A stretch of 64,000 nt of DNA from Streptomyces sp. Je 1-79 (GCF_025195125.1 NZ_JAMGSL010000007.1:372001-436000); one strand, 5' to 3'. Positions 8,184 through 16,441 are shown, counted from the first letter of the stretch. Program-made: numbers and translations. The notes: a model not told the origin generated them from the letters alone.

Positions 8184-8675
8184 ATGAAATATCGCGTACG
8201 GGACAAAATCTTCGCCATCGGTGACGACTACTGGATCGAGGACGAGCACGGCCGCCACGCCTTCCTCGTCGACGGCAAGGCCCTGCGGCTGCGCGACACG
8301 CTGGAGCTGAAGGATCCCCTCGGGCAGGTCCTGATCACCCTGCGGCAGAAAATGTTCAGCCTGCGGGACGCGATGACGATCGAGCGGGACGACCGGCCGC
8401 TCGCCACCGTCCGCAGGAAGCGGCTCTCGCTGCTCCGCAACCATTACCGGGTCACCCTCGTCGAAGGCACCGAACTGGACGTCAGCGGCCGGATCCTGGA
8501 CCGGGAGTTCACGGTCGAGTACGACGGTGAACTCCTCGCCCACATCTCGCGGCAGTGGTTCCGCGTCCGGGACACGTACGCCGTGAACGTGGTCCGCGAG
8601 GACACCGACGCCGCGCTGCTCATCGCGGTCGCGGTCTGCGTGATCCGGATGGCGGAACGGGAGCGTGAGGACTAG
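8184..8675 (+). CDS. LURP-one-related / tubby-C-like protein
   Basis: A 163-residue protein of the LURP-one-related (YxjI/scramblase-like, tubby C-terminal) fold. It is built of short beta strands: IFAIGDDYWIED, HAFLVDGKALRL, LELKDPLGQVLITLRQKM, MTIERDDRPLATVRRK, LDVSGRILDREFTVEY, LAHISRQWFRVRDTYAV. The single C-terminal hydrophobic helix (DTDAALLIAVAVCVIRM) is the typical end of this fold. Bacterial members have no established activity. No good Shine-Dalgarno is visible; a hairpin sits in the leader. Just past the stop codon the last 22 bases of the gene recur in imperfect copy at 8691-8712 (see findings). Confidence 0.85.
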   Translation: MKYRVRDKIFAIGDDYWIEDEHGRHAFLVDGKALRLRDTLELKDPLGQVLITLRQKMFSLRDAMTIERDDRPLATVRRKRLSLLRNHYRVTLVEGTELDVSGRILDREFTVEYDGELLAHISRQWFRVRDTYAVNVVREDTDAALLIAVAVCVIRMAERERED

Positions 8676-8690
8676 GCCGCCCTGCCGTCG

Positions 8691-8712
8691 AAACGGGAGC
8701 CGGAGGACCAGG
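8691..8712 (+). repeat. Imperfect copy of the preceding gene's 3' end
   Basis: Bases 8691-8712 match 8655-8676 at 18 of 22 positions. The first copy is the end of the LURP-one-like gene (codons for RERED and the TAG stop); in the second copy the stop position reads CAG. The copies are 36 bases apart. Confidence 0.7.
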
Positions 8713-8760
8713 GGGCGTCGTCGATACGGCCCCCGGCCGCGAGCGGCGTCCGGTGGGGGC

Positions 8761-9534
8761 CTACAGCACCCGGTCCTTCAGCGCCGGGAACTGCTCCCTC
8801 GTCGCCGTCACCTTCGCCGGGTCCAGCTCCACGCGGAGGATCTCCTCGCCCGTGCCCGCCTCCGCCAAAACCTCGCCCCACGGGTCGACCACGATCGAGT
8901 GCCCGGCCTGCTCCACGCCCGCGTGGGTCCCGGCCGTGCCGCAGGCCAGCACGTACGCCTGGTTCTCCACCGCCCGCGCCTGCGCCAGCAGCGTCCAGTG
9001 GGCGCGGCGGCGGGCAGGCCAGCCGGCCGGGACGACGAAGGCCTGGGCGCCCGCGTCCACCAGCCCCCGGAACAGCTCCGGGAAGCGCAGGTCGTAACAG
9101 GTGCCGACGCCCACGGTGAGCTCCGGCAGCGCGAACGTCACCAGTTCGTCCCCCGCCGCCATCATCACGGCTTCGCCCTTGTCGAAGCCGAAGCGGTGGA
9201 TCTTGCGGTAGCTCGCCGCGAGCTCTCCGGCCGGGGAGAGGACGAGCGAGGTGTTGTAGAGGGCTCCGCCGTCCGCCTCGACGATCGATCCGGCGTGCAG
9301 CCAGACCCCCGCGTCCCGGGCCGCCGCCGCCATCGCCTCGTACGTGGGGCCCCGCAGCGGTTCCGACTCCGCCGCGAACGACTCGTACGCGAACGCCCCC
9401 ATCGGCCACAGCTCCGGCAGGACGACGAGATCCGCCGCGCCGCGCTCCTGCCGTACCAGCTCGGCCACCCGCGCACGGCGCGAAACGACCGGTTCGTCCT
9501 GGTCTACTGCGATCTGGATGAGGGAGGCGCGCAC
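8761..9534 (-). CDS. Carbon-nitrogen family hydrolase (nitrilase superfamily)
   Basis: A 257-residue amidase of the nitrilase superfamily, hydrolysing a C-N bond of a small amide in the cytoplasm. The full Glu-Lys-Cys triad is present: VVLPELWPMG (Glu41), SYRKIHRFGF (Lys111) and GVGTCYDLRFPELFR (Cys146). The segment GFDKGEAVMMAAGDE and the RFPELFR motif place it in the Nit2/omega-amidase-like branch, so a deaminated-glutamine or ketosuccinamate substrate is a reasonable guess. The start is a GTG at 9534 within MRASLIQIAVDQ, matching the usual N terminus of the family. It is divergent from the mycothiol-isomerase gene across a 180-base promoter region. Confidence 0.9.
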   Translation of the reverse strand: MRASLIQIAVDQDEPVVSRRARVAELVRQERGAADLVVLPELWPMGAFAYESFAAESEPLRGPTYEAMAAAARDAGVWLHAGSIVEADGGALYNTSLVLSPAGELAASYRKIHRFGFDKGEAVMMAAGDELVTFALPELTVGVGTCYDLRFPELFRGLVDAGAQAFVVPAGWPARRRAHWTLLAQARAVENQAYVLACGTAGTHAGVEQAGHSIVVDPWGEVLAEAGTGEEILRVELDPAKVTATREQFPALKDRVL

Positions 9535-9713
9535 ACTACCACCGTCCTGGCATTCGAGCCGTCAACACGGGCCTACGATCGTCACACGAAAGCACTGCCG
9601 GGGTGCCTTCGGGCAGCGTAACTTAGCGTCCGAGCCTCCCACGCAGTCTTGTCTCCAGCCCGCCTGTCCGCTCGATCGTCAGCCCGTGCACCGCAGAACC
9701 GCCGAGGGGTCCC

Positions 9714-10538
9714 GTGACCGTCCATCCCAGCCTTCAGACCTACGCCGACGCCTGGACCCACTCCATCGAAGCCATATCCGAGCTGGTGCAGCCGCTCGTC
9801 GAGGGCGAGTGGAACCGCGCGACACCGTGCCCGGGCTGGTCGGTGCGCGACCTCGTGTCGCATGTGATCGGCATGGAGTGCGAGATGCTGGGCGATCCGC
9901 GCCCCATCCACTCGCTGCCCCGCGATCTCTACCACGTACGCAGTGAGTTCGCCCGCTACATGGAGATGCAGGTCGATGTGCGGCGGCACCACACCGGCCC
10001 CGAGATGACCTCGGAGCTGGAGTACATCCTGATCCGCCGCGCGCGTCAGCTGCGCAACGAGAACCGTCAGCCGGACCATCTGATCCGCGCTCCGCTCGGC
10101 GCCGAGCAGACCCTCGAAGTGGCCTACCGGATGCGGGCCTTCGACGTCTGGGTGCACGAGCAGGACCTGCGGATCGCGCTCGGGAAGCCGGGCAACCTGG
10201 ACTCCCCCGGCGCCCTGGTCACCCGGGACAACCTGCTCGCCGCGCTGCCGAAGGTGGTCGCGAAGGACGCGGGCGCGCCGCCGAACTCGGCGGTCGTGGT
10301 GGATGTGCACGGCCCGGTGGAGTTCCTGCGGACGGTACGGGTGGACGCGGACGGCCGCGGCTCGGTCGACGGGGCCCCGTCGCTGGGGCCCGCGGTGACG
10401 CTGGCGCTGGACTGGGAGACGTACGTACGGCTGGCCTGCGGGCGGGTCCGGCCGGCGGCCGTCGCGGACCGGATCAAGATCGAGGGCGACACGGAGCTGG
10501 CGCGGGCGATCCTGGACAACTTCGCCGTCACCCCCTGA
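9714..10538 (+). CDS. Maleylpyruvate isomerase family, mycothiol-dependent (DinB-fold) protein
   Basis: A 274-residue protein of the MDMPI family. The N-terminal four-helix DinB-like domain (about 1-165) has the diagnostic TPCPGWSVRDLVSHVIGME, where the His of SHV is a metal ligand, and a later metal-site region FDVWVHEQDLR. A second, sterol-carrier-like C-terminal domain follows (about 175-274). Such proteins use mycothiol, the actinobacterial thiol, for transfer or isomerisation reactions, but the substrate is rarely known. The GTG start is preceded by GAGGGG. It converges on the MFS gene with only 24 bases between stops. Confidence 0.88.
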   Translation: MTVHPSLQTYADAWTHSIEAISELVQPLVEGEWNRATPCPGWSVRDLVSHVIGMECEMLGDPRPIHSLPRDLYHVRSEFARYMEMQVDVRRHHTGPEMTSELEYILIRRARQLRNENRQPDHLIRAPLGAEQTLEVAYRMRAFDVWVHEQDLRIALGKPGNLDSPGALVTRDNLLAALPKVVAKDAGAPPNSAVVVDVHGPVEFLRTVRVDADGRGSVDGAPSLGPAVTLALDWETYVRLACGRVRPAAVADRIKIEGDTELARAILDNFAVTP

Positions 10539-10562
10539 CGGAGCCCCCGCAGGAGTCCGGTC

Positions 10563-11876
10563 TCAGGCCGGTACGTGGACCGTCTCGACGCGGCTGGCGA
10601 CGAGGCGCTCCTTCTCCCGGCGGGTCGTACGGGACTTCAGGCGCAGGATCTGCACGATGCCCAGCGCCTCCAGGACGAAGACGGACGAGAAGGCGATCCG
10701 GTAGTTGTCGCCGGTCGCGTCGAGGAGCACGCCGACCGCGAGCAGGGTCGTCATCGAGGCGGTGAAACCACCCATGTTGACGATTCCCGAGGCTGTTCCC
10801 TGACGCTCGGGCGGGTTGGCGGGGCGGGCGAAGTCGAAGCCGATCATCGAGGCGGGGCCGCAGGCGCCGAGGACCGCGCAGAGCGTGATGAGCAGCCACA
10901 GCGGGGCCCGGTCGCCGGGGTACGCGAGGGTGGCGGCCCACAGCAGCGCCGTCGCCGCGACCGTGGCGAGGGCGAGCGGGGCCCTGGCCGCGTGGTGACG
11001 GGCGATGATCTGCCCGTACGCGAGCCCGACCGCCATGTTGGAGAGCACCACGAGCGTCAGCAGCTCGCCCGCGACACCGCGGGAGAGGCCCTGGTCCTCG
11101 ACGAGGAACGGCAGCCCCCACAGCAGCAGGAACACCATCGCCGGGAACTGGGTGGTGAAGTGCACCCACATCCCGAGGCGGGTGCCCGGCTCCCGCCAGG
11201 ACTCGGTGATCTGCCGGCGGACGAACACGGCCCCGGCACGCGGGGCGGACGGCGGCTCGTGGCCCTCGGGGTGGTCCTTGAGGAAGAGCAGCAGCAGCAC
11301 GAGCACGACGACGCCGGCGATCGAGCTGCCGACGAAGGTGGTCGTCCAGCCCATGCCGTGCAGGGCGGGGGCGATGACGATGGTCGAGACGAGGTTGCCG
11401 GCCATGCCGAAGAGCGCGGCGACCTGGGCGATGAGGGGGCCGCGGCGGGCGGGGAACCAGCGGGTGCCGAGCCGCAGGACGCTGATGAAGGTCATCGCGT
11501 CGCCGCAGCCCAGGAGCGCGCGGGCGGCGAGCGCCATGCCGTAGGAGGGGGCGAGGGCGAAGGCGAGCTGGCCGACGGTGAAGAGCACGACGCCGATGGT
11601 CAGCACCTTCTTGGTGCCGAGCCGGTCGACCATGAGGCCGACGGGTATCTGCATGCCGGCGTAGACCAGCAGCTGGAGGATGGAGAAGGTGGAGAGGGCG
11701 GAGGCGTTGACGTCGAAGCGGTCGGCAGCGTCGAGTCCGGCGACGCCCAGGGACGTACGGAAGATGACGGCGACGAAGTAGACGGCGACGCCGACACCCC
11801 AGACGAGGGCGGCGCGCCGGCCTCCGGGCGGGTCGCCGGGGAGGGTGACGGCTGATCCGTATCCGTCGCGGCTCAC
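10563..11876 (-). CDS. Major facilitator superfamily transporter
   Basis: A 437-residue membrane transporter with about 12 predicted helices, the first at about 21-42 (AALVWGVGVAVYFVAVIF). After helix 2 the loop IPVGLMVDRLGTKKVL fits the MFS signature between helices 2 and 3 (D-R-x-G-x-K). The central cytoplasmic loop around residues 200-225 (LFLKDHPEGHEPPSAPRAGA) separates the two halves. The GTG start overlaps the stop of the GntR regulator gene (GTGA), which ties it to that gene's transcript and points to a regulated uptake or efflux function. The substrate is not evident; organic acids or sugars are usual for FCD-GntR-linked MFS proteins. Confidence 0.88.
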   Translation of the reverse strand: MSRDGYGSAVTLPGDPPGGRRAALVWGVGVAVYFVAVIFRTSLGVAGLDAADRFDVNASALSTFSILQLLVYAGMQIPVGLMVDRLGTKKVLTIGVVLFTVGQLAFALAPSYGMALAARALLGCGDAMTFISVLRLGTRWFPARRGPLIAQVAALFGMAGNLVSTIVIAPALHGMGWTTTFVGSSIAGVVVLVLLLLFLKDHPEGHEPPSAPRAGAVFVRRQITESWREPGTRLGMWVHFTTQFPAMVFLLLWGLPFLVEDQGLSRGVAGELLTLVVLSNMAVGLAYGQIIARHHAARAPLALATVAATALLWAATLAYPGDRAPLWLLITLCAVLGACGPASMIGFDFARPANPPERQGTASGIVNMGGFTASMTTLLAVGVLLDATGDNYRIAFSSVFVLEALGIVQILRLKSRTTRREKERLVASRVETVHVPA

Positions 11877-12520
11877 CTGGCCTCACCCCGGACCAGGATC
11901 TTGACCCAGCTCAGGTGCTGCCGGACGCACCGGGCCGCGCCCTCGGCGTCCCCGGCCCTGATCCGCTCCAGGATCTCGGCGTGCTCGGTGATGTTCTTGG
12001 CGATCCGGTCGGGCTGGGACTGCATGACGGCGACGCCCATGCGCAGCTGACGGTCGCGCAGCTGGTCGTAGAGGCGGGCGAGGATCTGGTTCCCCGCGTG
12101 CTTGACGATCTCGGCGTGGAAGCAGCGGTCGGTGACGGCGACCTCCGCGAGGTCCCCGGCCTCGGCGCGGCGCTTCTGCTCCTCCAGGAGCTCTTCGAGC
12201 CGCTCGACGAGCGCGGCGGACGCGGGGACGACCCGGCGGACGGCGAACTCCTCGACGAGCAGCCGGGTCTCGACGACATCGGCGATCTCCTGGGCGGAGA
12301 CGGCGAGAACGAGGGCGCCCTTCTTCGGGTAGAGCTTGAGCAGCCCTTCCATCTCCAGCTTCAGCAGCGCTTCGCGCACGGGGGTCCTGGACACCCCGAC
12401 GGCCTGGGCGAGTTCGCCTTCGGTGAGCAGCGTGCCGCCCTCGTAGCGGCGGTCGAGGACGGCCTGCTTGACGTGCATGTAGACACGGTCGGCTGCTGGG
12501 GGTGCGGATGCCATGCGCAC
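11873..12520 (-). CDS. GntR family transcriptional regulator (FCD type)
   Basis: A 215-residue regulator. An N-terminal winged helix (about 10-75, with LTEGELAQAVGVSRTPVREALLKLE split across it) is followed by an all-helical FCD ligand domain (about 85-210) with the metal-binding pattern Asp/His in VTDRCFHAEIVKHAGN and later ITEHAEILERI and CVRQHLSW. FCD regulators bind organic acids or sugar acids, often through a metal. It starts at a GTG at 12520, with an in-frame ATG six bases on. Immediately upstream is TTGTATCTAA on the coding strand, which may serve as both -10 region and operator. It is translationally coupled to the MFS transporter. Confidence 0.9.
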   Translation of the reverse strand: MRMASAPPAADRVYMHVKQAVLDRRYEGGTLLTEGELAQAVGVSRTPVREALLKLEMEGLLKLYPKKGALVLAVSAQEIADVVETRLLVEEFAVRRVVPASAALVERLEELLEEQKRRAEAGDLAEVAVTDRCFHAEIVKHAGNQILARLYDQLRDRQLRMGVAVMQSQPDRIAKNITEHAEILERIRAGDAEGAARCVRQHLSWVKILVRGEAR

Positions 12521-12589
12521 AGCTTAGATACAACAGGGGTGCATCAGGCATCTCTGTCCGCGATACGGACGTGCCGGCGACATGGGCGG

Positions 12590-12641
12590 CTACGACGCGG
12601 CCGCGCTGCCCGGCCGCTACCGCGCCGGATCCGCGTCGTAG
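12590..12641 (-). terminator. Inverted repeat spanning the HxlR gene stop
   Basis: CTACGACGCGG (12590-12600) is the exact reverse complement of CCGCGTCGTAG (12631-12641), which lies inside the last codons of the HxlR gene. The loop is 30 bases with its own GC-rich pairing. It may act as the terminator for this gene, or be an inverted copy of the gene's tail. Confidence 0.4.
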
Positions 12642-13009
12642 ACCTCGCGCGCCTCGTCGACCTTCTCCAGGTTCTCGGCGGCCCACTCGGCGAGATGCGC
12701 GAAGAGCGGGGCGAGACTGCGGCCGAGTTCGCTGATCTCGTACTCGACCCGGGGCGGGACCTCCGGGTGGTACGTACGGACGACCAGGCCGTCGCGCTCC
12801 AGCTGGCGCAGCCGCTGGGTCAGCACCTTCGGCGTGATCCTGCCGATCGCACGCTCCAGCTCCACGAACCGCAGCCGGCCACGGGCGTTGAGGGTCCACA
12901 GGATCGGTGTCGTCCACCGGCTGAAGACGATGTCCACCACGGGCGCGACCGGGCAGGCGAGCTCCGGGTCGGTGTCGGCCGAAGCCGTCCATGTCGTATC
13001 GGCCGCCAT
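12617..13009 (-). CDS. HxlR family transcriptional regulator
   Basis: A 130-residue winged-helix regulator. The HxlR domain covers about residues 19-115: CPVAPVVDIVFSRWTTPIL, RFVELERAIGRITPKVLTQRL, the recognition-wing RQLERDGLVVRTYHP and PPRVEYEISELGRSL. A cysteine at position 19, close to the domain start as in redox-responsive members (YodB/QorR group), is present but alone. It is divergent from the NmrA-like oxidoreductase gene, with a palindromic, AT-rich stretch between them that is the likely operator. Control of that oxidoreductase in response to quinones or aldehydes is an inference from family habit. Confidence 0.9.
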   Translation of the reverse strand: MAADTTWTASADTDPELACPVAPVVDIVFSRWTTPILWTLNARGRLRFVELERAIGRITPKVLTQRLRQLERDGLVVRTYHPEVPPRVEYEISELGRSLAPLFAHLAEWAAENLEKVDEAREVYDADPAR

Positions 13010-13038
13010 GCGCGCCCCCTCGGATAGCCACTTTCCTC

Positions 13039-13055
13039 TAGGTACCTACTATACC
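13039..13055. promoter_or_regulatory. Likely HxlR operator/promoter between the divergent genes
   Basis: The palindrome TAGGTACCTA (13039-13048) overlaps GGTA...TACC arms (13041-13055) and two possible -10 elements, TACTAT on the plus strand (13047-13052) and TATAGT on the minus strand (13054-13049). Promoters for both genes would therefore be blocked by one bound HxlR dimer. Confidence 0.5.
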
Positions 13056-13108
13056 GAGGCTGTTAGCGTCGTCGACGTCAACCGAACGACAGGACAGGGG
13101 AGTTCACG

Positions 13109-13954
13109 ATGATCGTTGTGACGGGGGCGACGGGCAACGTCGGCCGATCGCTCGTACGGGTGCTCGCGGCGGCCGGCGAGCAGGTGACCGCCACGTCCCG
13201 GGGCATCACGGACGCGGACGTACCGAAGGGTGTCCACGCCGTACGGTCCGATCTGATCGACGCGGAGAGCCTGCGGCCCGTCTTCGACGGCGCCGAGGCG
13301 TTGTTCCTGCAGAACGGCGGCCCGAGCGCGCACCTGCTGAACCCGCACGCCGTCCTCGACGCCGCGAAGGCCGGCGGCGTCCGGCGGGTCGTCCTGCTGT
13401 CCTCCCAGGGCGTCGCGACCCGGCCCGGATCGGCCTCCCACGGGGACACGGGACGCTCCATCGAGGACGCGGTACGGGAGTCGGGCCTGGAGTGGACGAT
13501 CCTGCGCCCCGGCGGGTTCGACTCGAACGCCTTCGCCTGGGTCGAGTCGGTCCGTACGCGCAGGGAGATCGCCGCGCCGTTCGCCGACACCGGGCTGCCG
13601 ACCGTCGACCCGGACGACATCGCCGAGGTCGGCGCCGTGGCGCTGCGGGAGGAGGGCCACGACGGGCAGATCTACGAGCTGACCGGACCCGCTCTCAGCA
13701 CGCCCCGCGAGCGGGCCGAGGCGATCGCCGACGCGCTGGGCGAACCCGTGCGGTTCGTGGAGCAGAGCCGGGAGGAGGCCCGCGCGCAGATGCTGGCGTT
13801 CCTGCCCGAGCCCGTCGTCGAGACGACGCTGGCGATCCTCGGGGAGCCCACCCCCGCCGAGCAGCGCGTCAGCCCGCACATCGAGCAGGTCCTGGGCCGC
13901 GCGCCCCGCGCCTTCGCCGACTGGGCGCGGCGGTACATCCCCGCGTTCCGGTAG
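13109..13954 (+). CDS. NAD(P)-binding NmrA-like oxidoreductase
   Basis: A 281-residue atypical short-chain dehydrogenase of the NmrA/QOR2-like group. The Rossmann motif is at the very start, MIVVTGATGNVGRSLVRVL (GxxGxxG), followed by a TSRG segment that fits an NADP-binding loop. The catalytic Tyr-x3-Lys of classical SDRs is not evident, as expected for this group; LSSQGVATR and LEWTILRPGGF are typical conserved pieces. It probably reduces a quinone or acts as an NADP-dependent sensor. Divergence from the HxlR gene suggests it is the main target of that regulator. Confidence 0.85.
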   Translation: MIVVTGATGNVGRSLVRVLAAAGEQVTATSRGITDADVPKGVHAVRSDLIDAESLRPVFDGAEALFLQNGGPSAHLLNPHAVLDAAKAGGVRRVVLLSSQGVATRPGSASHGDTGRSIEDAVRESGLEWTILRPGGFDSNAFAWVESVRTRREIAAPFADTGLPTVDPDDIAEVGAVALREEGHDGQIYELTGPALSTPRERAEAIADALGEPVRFVEQSREEARAQMLAFLPEPVVETTLAILGEPTPAEQRVSPHIEQVLGRAPRAFADWARRYIPAFR

Positions 13955-13980
13955 GCCGCGGCTTGATCGGAGAGGAAGCG

Positions 13981-14015
13981 GAAACGCCCGACCGGGGAGC
14001 CCGGTCGGGCGTTTC
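13981..14015 (+). terminator. Bidirectional terminator overlapping parS
   Basis: GAAACGCCCGACCGGG (13981-13996) and its exact reverse complement (14000-14015) form a 16-bp stem with a three-base loop GAG. It sits between two convergent genes, the NmrA-like gene and the E2 gene. The last five bases of the 3' arm (GTTTC) are also the first five of the parS site. Confidence 0.85.
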
Positions 14016-14024
14016 ACGTGAAAC
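14011..14024. promoter_or_regulatory. parS: parS, ParB-binding centromere site (exact)
   Basis: GTTTCACGTGAAAC matches the 14-bp parS consensus known for Streptomyces and Bacillus at every position. ParB loads here as a CTP-dependent clamp and organises the origin region for segregation during sporulation. Streptomyces has about twenty such sites clustered around oriC, so this site places the window near the origin. Confidence 0.92.
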
Positions 14025-14067
14025 AACACGCTTGCCGCGTTTGGTCGTTACGACCAGGACCTGTCCG

Positions 14068-15450
14068 TTACGACCAGGTCAGGAGGCGCTTCGGCTGCTC
14101 CAGGATCGCGGCGACATCCGCCAGGAACTTGGAGCCCAGCTCGCCGTCGACCAGACGGTGGTCGAAGGAGAGGGCCAGCGTCGTGACCTGACGCGGCTTC
14201 ACCTTGCCCTTGTGGACCCACGGCTGGAGCTTGATCGCGCCGACCGCGAGGATCGCCGACTCGCCGGGGTTCAGGATGGGCGTACCGGTGTCGACGCCGA
14301 AGACGCCGACGTTGGTGATGGTGAACGTGCCGCCCTGCATCGCCGCCGGGGTCGTCCTACCCTCGCGGGCAGTGCCGACCAGCTCGCTCAGGGACTGCGA
14401 CAGCTCCGGCAGGGTCTGGGCGTGCGCGTCCTTGATGTTCGGCACGATCAGACCGCGCGGGGTGGCCGCGGCGATGCCCAGGTTGACGTAGTGCTTGAGC
14501 ACGATCTCCTGGTTCGCCTCGTCCCAGGCCGCGTTGATGTCCGGGTTGCGCCGGACGGCGACCAGGACGGCCTTGGCGATGAGGAGCAGCGGGTTGACCC
14601 GCAGTCCCGCCATGTCCTTGTCGGACTTGAGCTCCTCGACCAGCTTCATCGTGCGCGTGATGTCGAAGGTGACGAACTCGGTGACGTGCGGCGCGGTGAA
14701 GGCCGAGCCGACCATGGCGACCGCCGTGGCCTTCCGTACGCCCTTGATGGGGATACGGGTCTCCCGGCCGTCCGCCGACACGGGCACGGCCACCGGCGCG
14801 GCGGCGACAGGGACCGGCGCCGGGGCGGCCGGCGCGGGGGCCTCGACCACCGGGGCGGGCGCCGGAGCGGCCGCGCGGTGGACGTCCTCACGGGTGATGA
14901 TCCCGTCAGGACCGGTCGGGGTGACCGCCGCCAGATCGACACCGAGGTCCTTGGCCAGCTTGCGCACCGGCGGCTTGGCCAGCGGGCGGGCGGCCGCGGG
15001 CGCGTGACCGTTCAGCTGCTCCGGTACGGAGACGGGAGCGGCGGCCGTGGTCTTGCGGGCCCGGCGCTTGGTCGAGCTCGCGGCCACGCCGTAGCCGACG
15101 AGGACCGGCTGGCGGCCCTGCGGCTCGGGCTCCTCGGCGGGAGCCTCGGCCACCGGGGCCGCGACGGCGGGAGCCGCCTCGGCGGCCGGAGCCTCCGGGG
15201 CCGCACCTCCGCCCACGTTCACGGAGATGATCACCTGGCCGACATCGACCGTCGTGCCCTCGGGGAAGGGCAGCTCGTGGACCGTGCCGTCGAAGGGGAT
15301 CGGCAGCTCGACGGCCGCCTTCGCCGTCTCGACCTCACAGACGACCTGGCCGTCGGCGACGGTGTCACCCGGCTGGACGTACCACTTGAGGATCTCGGCC
15401 TCGGTGAGGCCCTCGCCCACGTCGGGCATCTTGAATTCGCGGATCGTCAC
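14068..15450 (-). CDS. Keto-acid dehydrogenase E2 (dihydrolipoamide acyltransferase), first cluster
   Basis: A 460-residue core of a 2-oxoacid dehydrogenase complex; it transfers the acyl group from lipoamide to CoA. One lipoyl domain (about 1-80) carries the lipoylated Lys44 in VETAKAAVEL. An Ala/Pro-rich linker, then a peripheral-subunit-binding domain (about 160-200, PPVRKLAKDLGVDL...ITREDVHRA) follows. The catalytic domain ends with LSFDHRLVDGELG, containing the His and Asp of the active site. It is the last gene of E1alpha-E1beta-E2, 10 bases after E1beta. Sequence style and a second cluster at 34455-38064 indicate a branched-chain keto-acid enzyme rather than pyruvate dehydrogenase, whose Streptomyces E1 is a single chain. 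A 13-base copy of its 3' end follows the stop. Confidence 0.92.
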   Translation of the reverse strand: MTIREFKMPDVGEGLTEAEILKWYVQPGDTVADGQVVCEVETAKAAVELPIPFDGTVHELPFPEGTTVDVGQVIISVNVGGGAAPEAPAAEAAPAVAAPVAEAPAEEPEPQGRQPVLVGYGVAASSTKRRARKTTAAAPVSVPEQLNGHAPAAARPLAKPPVRKLAKDLGVDLAAVTPTGPDGIITREDVHRAAAPAPAPVVEAPAPAAPAPVPVAAAPVAVPVSADGRETRIPIKGVRKATAVAMVGSAFTAPHVTEFVTFDITRTMKLVEELKSDKDMAGLRVNPLLLIAKAVLVAVRRNPDINAAWDEANQEIVLKHYVNLGIAAATPRGLIVPNIKDAHAQTLPELSQSLSELVGTAREGRTTPAAMQGGTFTITNVGVFGVDTGTPILNPGESAILAVGAIKLQPWVHKGKVKPRQVTTLALSFDHRLVDGELGSKFLADVAAILEQPKRLLTWS

Positions 15451-15460
15451 GATGCTCTCC

Positions 15461-16441
15461 TCAGTACGCCAGCGAGCGGTCGACGGCGTCGAGCACGCGG
15501 TCCAGACCCGGCAGGTACTCCTCCTCCAGGCGCGCCGGCGGATACGGCGCGTGGTAGCCGCCGACCCGCAGGACGGGGGCCTCCAGGTGGTAGAAGCAGC
15601 GCTCGGTGATCCGGGCGGCGATCTCCGCGCCGGAGCCGTAGAAGACCGGGGCCTCGTGGACCACGACCAGGTGGCGGGTCTTCTCGACCGAGGCCTGGAT
15701 CGTGTCGAAGTCGATCGGGGACATCGAGCGCAGGTCGACGACCTCCACCGACTTCCCCTCCTCCTGGGCGGCCGCGGCGGCCTCCAGGCAGACCTTCACC
15801 ATCGGGCCGTACGCGGCGAGCGTGAGGTCCGTGCCCTCGCGCGCCACACGTGCCCTGTGCAGCTCGCCCGGGATGGCCTCGGTGTCGACCTCGCTCTTGT
15901 CCCAGTAGCGGCGCTTGGGCTCGAAGAAGATGACCGGGTCGTCGCTCTGGATGGCCTGCTGGAGCATCCAGTACGCGTCCGACGAGGTGGACGGCGAGAT
16001 GACCTTGAGACCGGCGACGTGCGCGAAGAGCGCCTCGGGGGACTCCGAGTGGTGCTCGACGGCGCCGATGCCACCGCCGTACGGGATGCGGATGACGACC
16101 GGCATCTTGACCTTGCCGAGCGCACGGGCGTGCATCTTGGCGAGCTGCGTGACGATCTGGTCGTACGCGGGGAAGACGAAACCGTCGAACTGGATCTCGA
16201 CGACGGGCCGGTAGCCGCGCAGGGCCAGGCCGATCGCGGTGCCGACGATGCCGGACTCGGCGAGCGGGGTGTCGATGACCCGGTCCTCGCCGAAGTCCTT
16301 CTGCAGGCCGTCGGTGACACGGAAGACGCCGCCGAGCTTGCCGACGTCCTCACCCATGATGAGGACCTTGGGGTCGTTCTCGAGGGCCGTGCGGAGCGAC
16401 TCGTTGATCGCCTTGGCCAGGGGAAGCTTCTGTACAGCCAT
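15461..16441 (-). CDS. Keto-acid dehydrogenase E1 beta subunit, first cluster
   Basis: A 326-residue transketolase-type subunit that pairs with E1alpha to hold thiamine diphosphate. Typical segments are VLIMGEDVGKLGGVFRVTDG, the ThDP-activating Glu region FDTPLAESGIVGTAIG-like (here VIDTPLAESGIVG), VVIRIPYGGGIGAVEHHSES and the C-terminal LVVVHEAPVFYGSGAEIAA. The HHSESPE segment and IPYGGGIG match branched-chain E1beta proteins. It starts at the ATG two bases after the E1alpha stop and is followed within 10 bases by E2, so the three genes form one leftward operon. Confidence 0.92.
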   Translation of the reverse strand: MAVQKLPLAKAINESLRTALENDPKVLIMGEDVGKLGGVFRVTDGLQKDFGEDRVIDTPLAESGIVGTAIGLALRGYRPVVEIQFDGFVFPAYDQIVTQLAKMHARALGKVKMPVVIRIPYGGGIGAVEHHSESPEALFAHVAGLKVISPSTSSDAYWMLQQAIQSDDPVIFFEPKRRYWDKSEVDTEAIPGELHRARVAREGTDLTLAAYGPMVKVCLEAAAAAQEEGKSVEVVDLRSMSPIDFDTIQASVEKTRHLVVVHEAPVFYGSGAEIAARITERCFYHLEAPVLRVGGYHAPYPPARLEEEYLPGLDRVLDAVDRSLAY

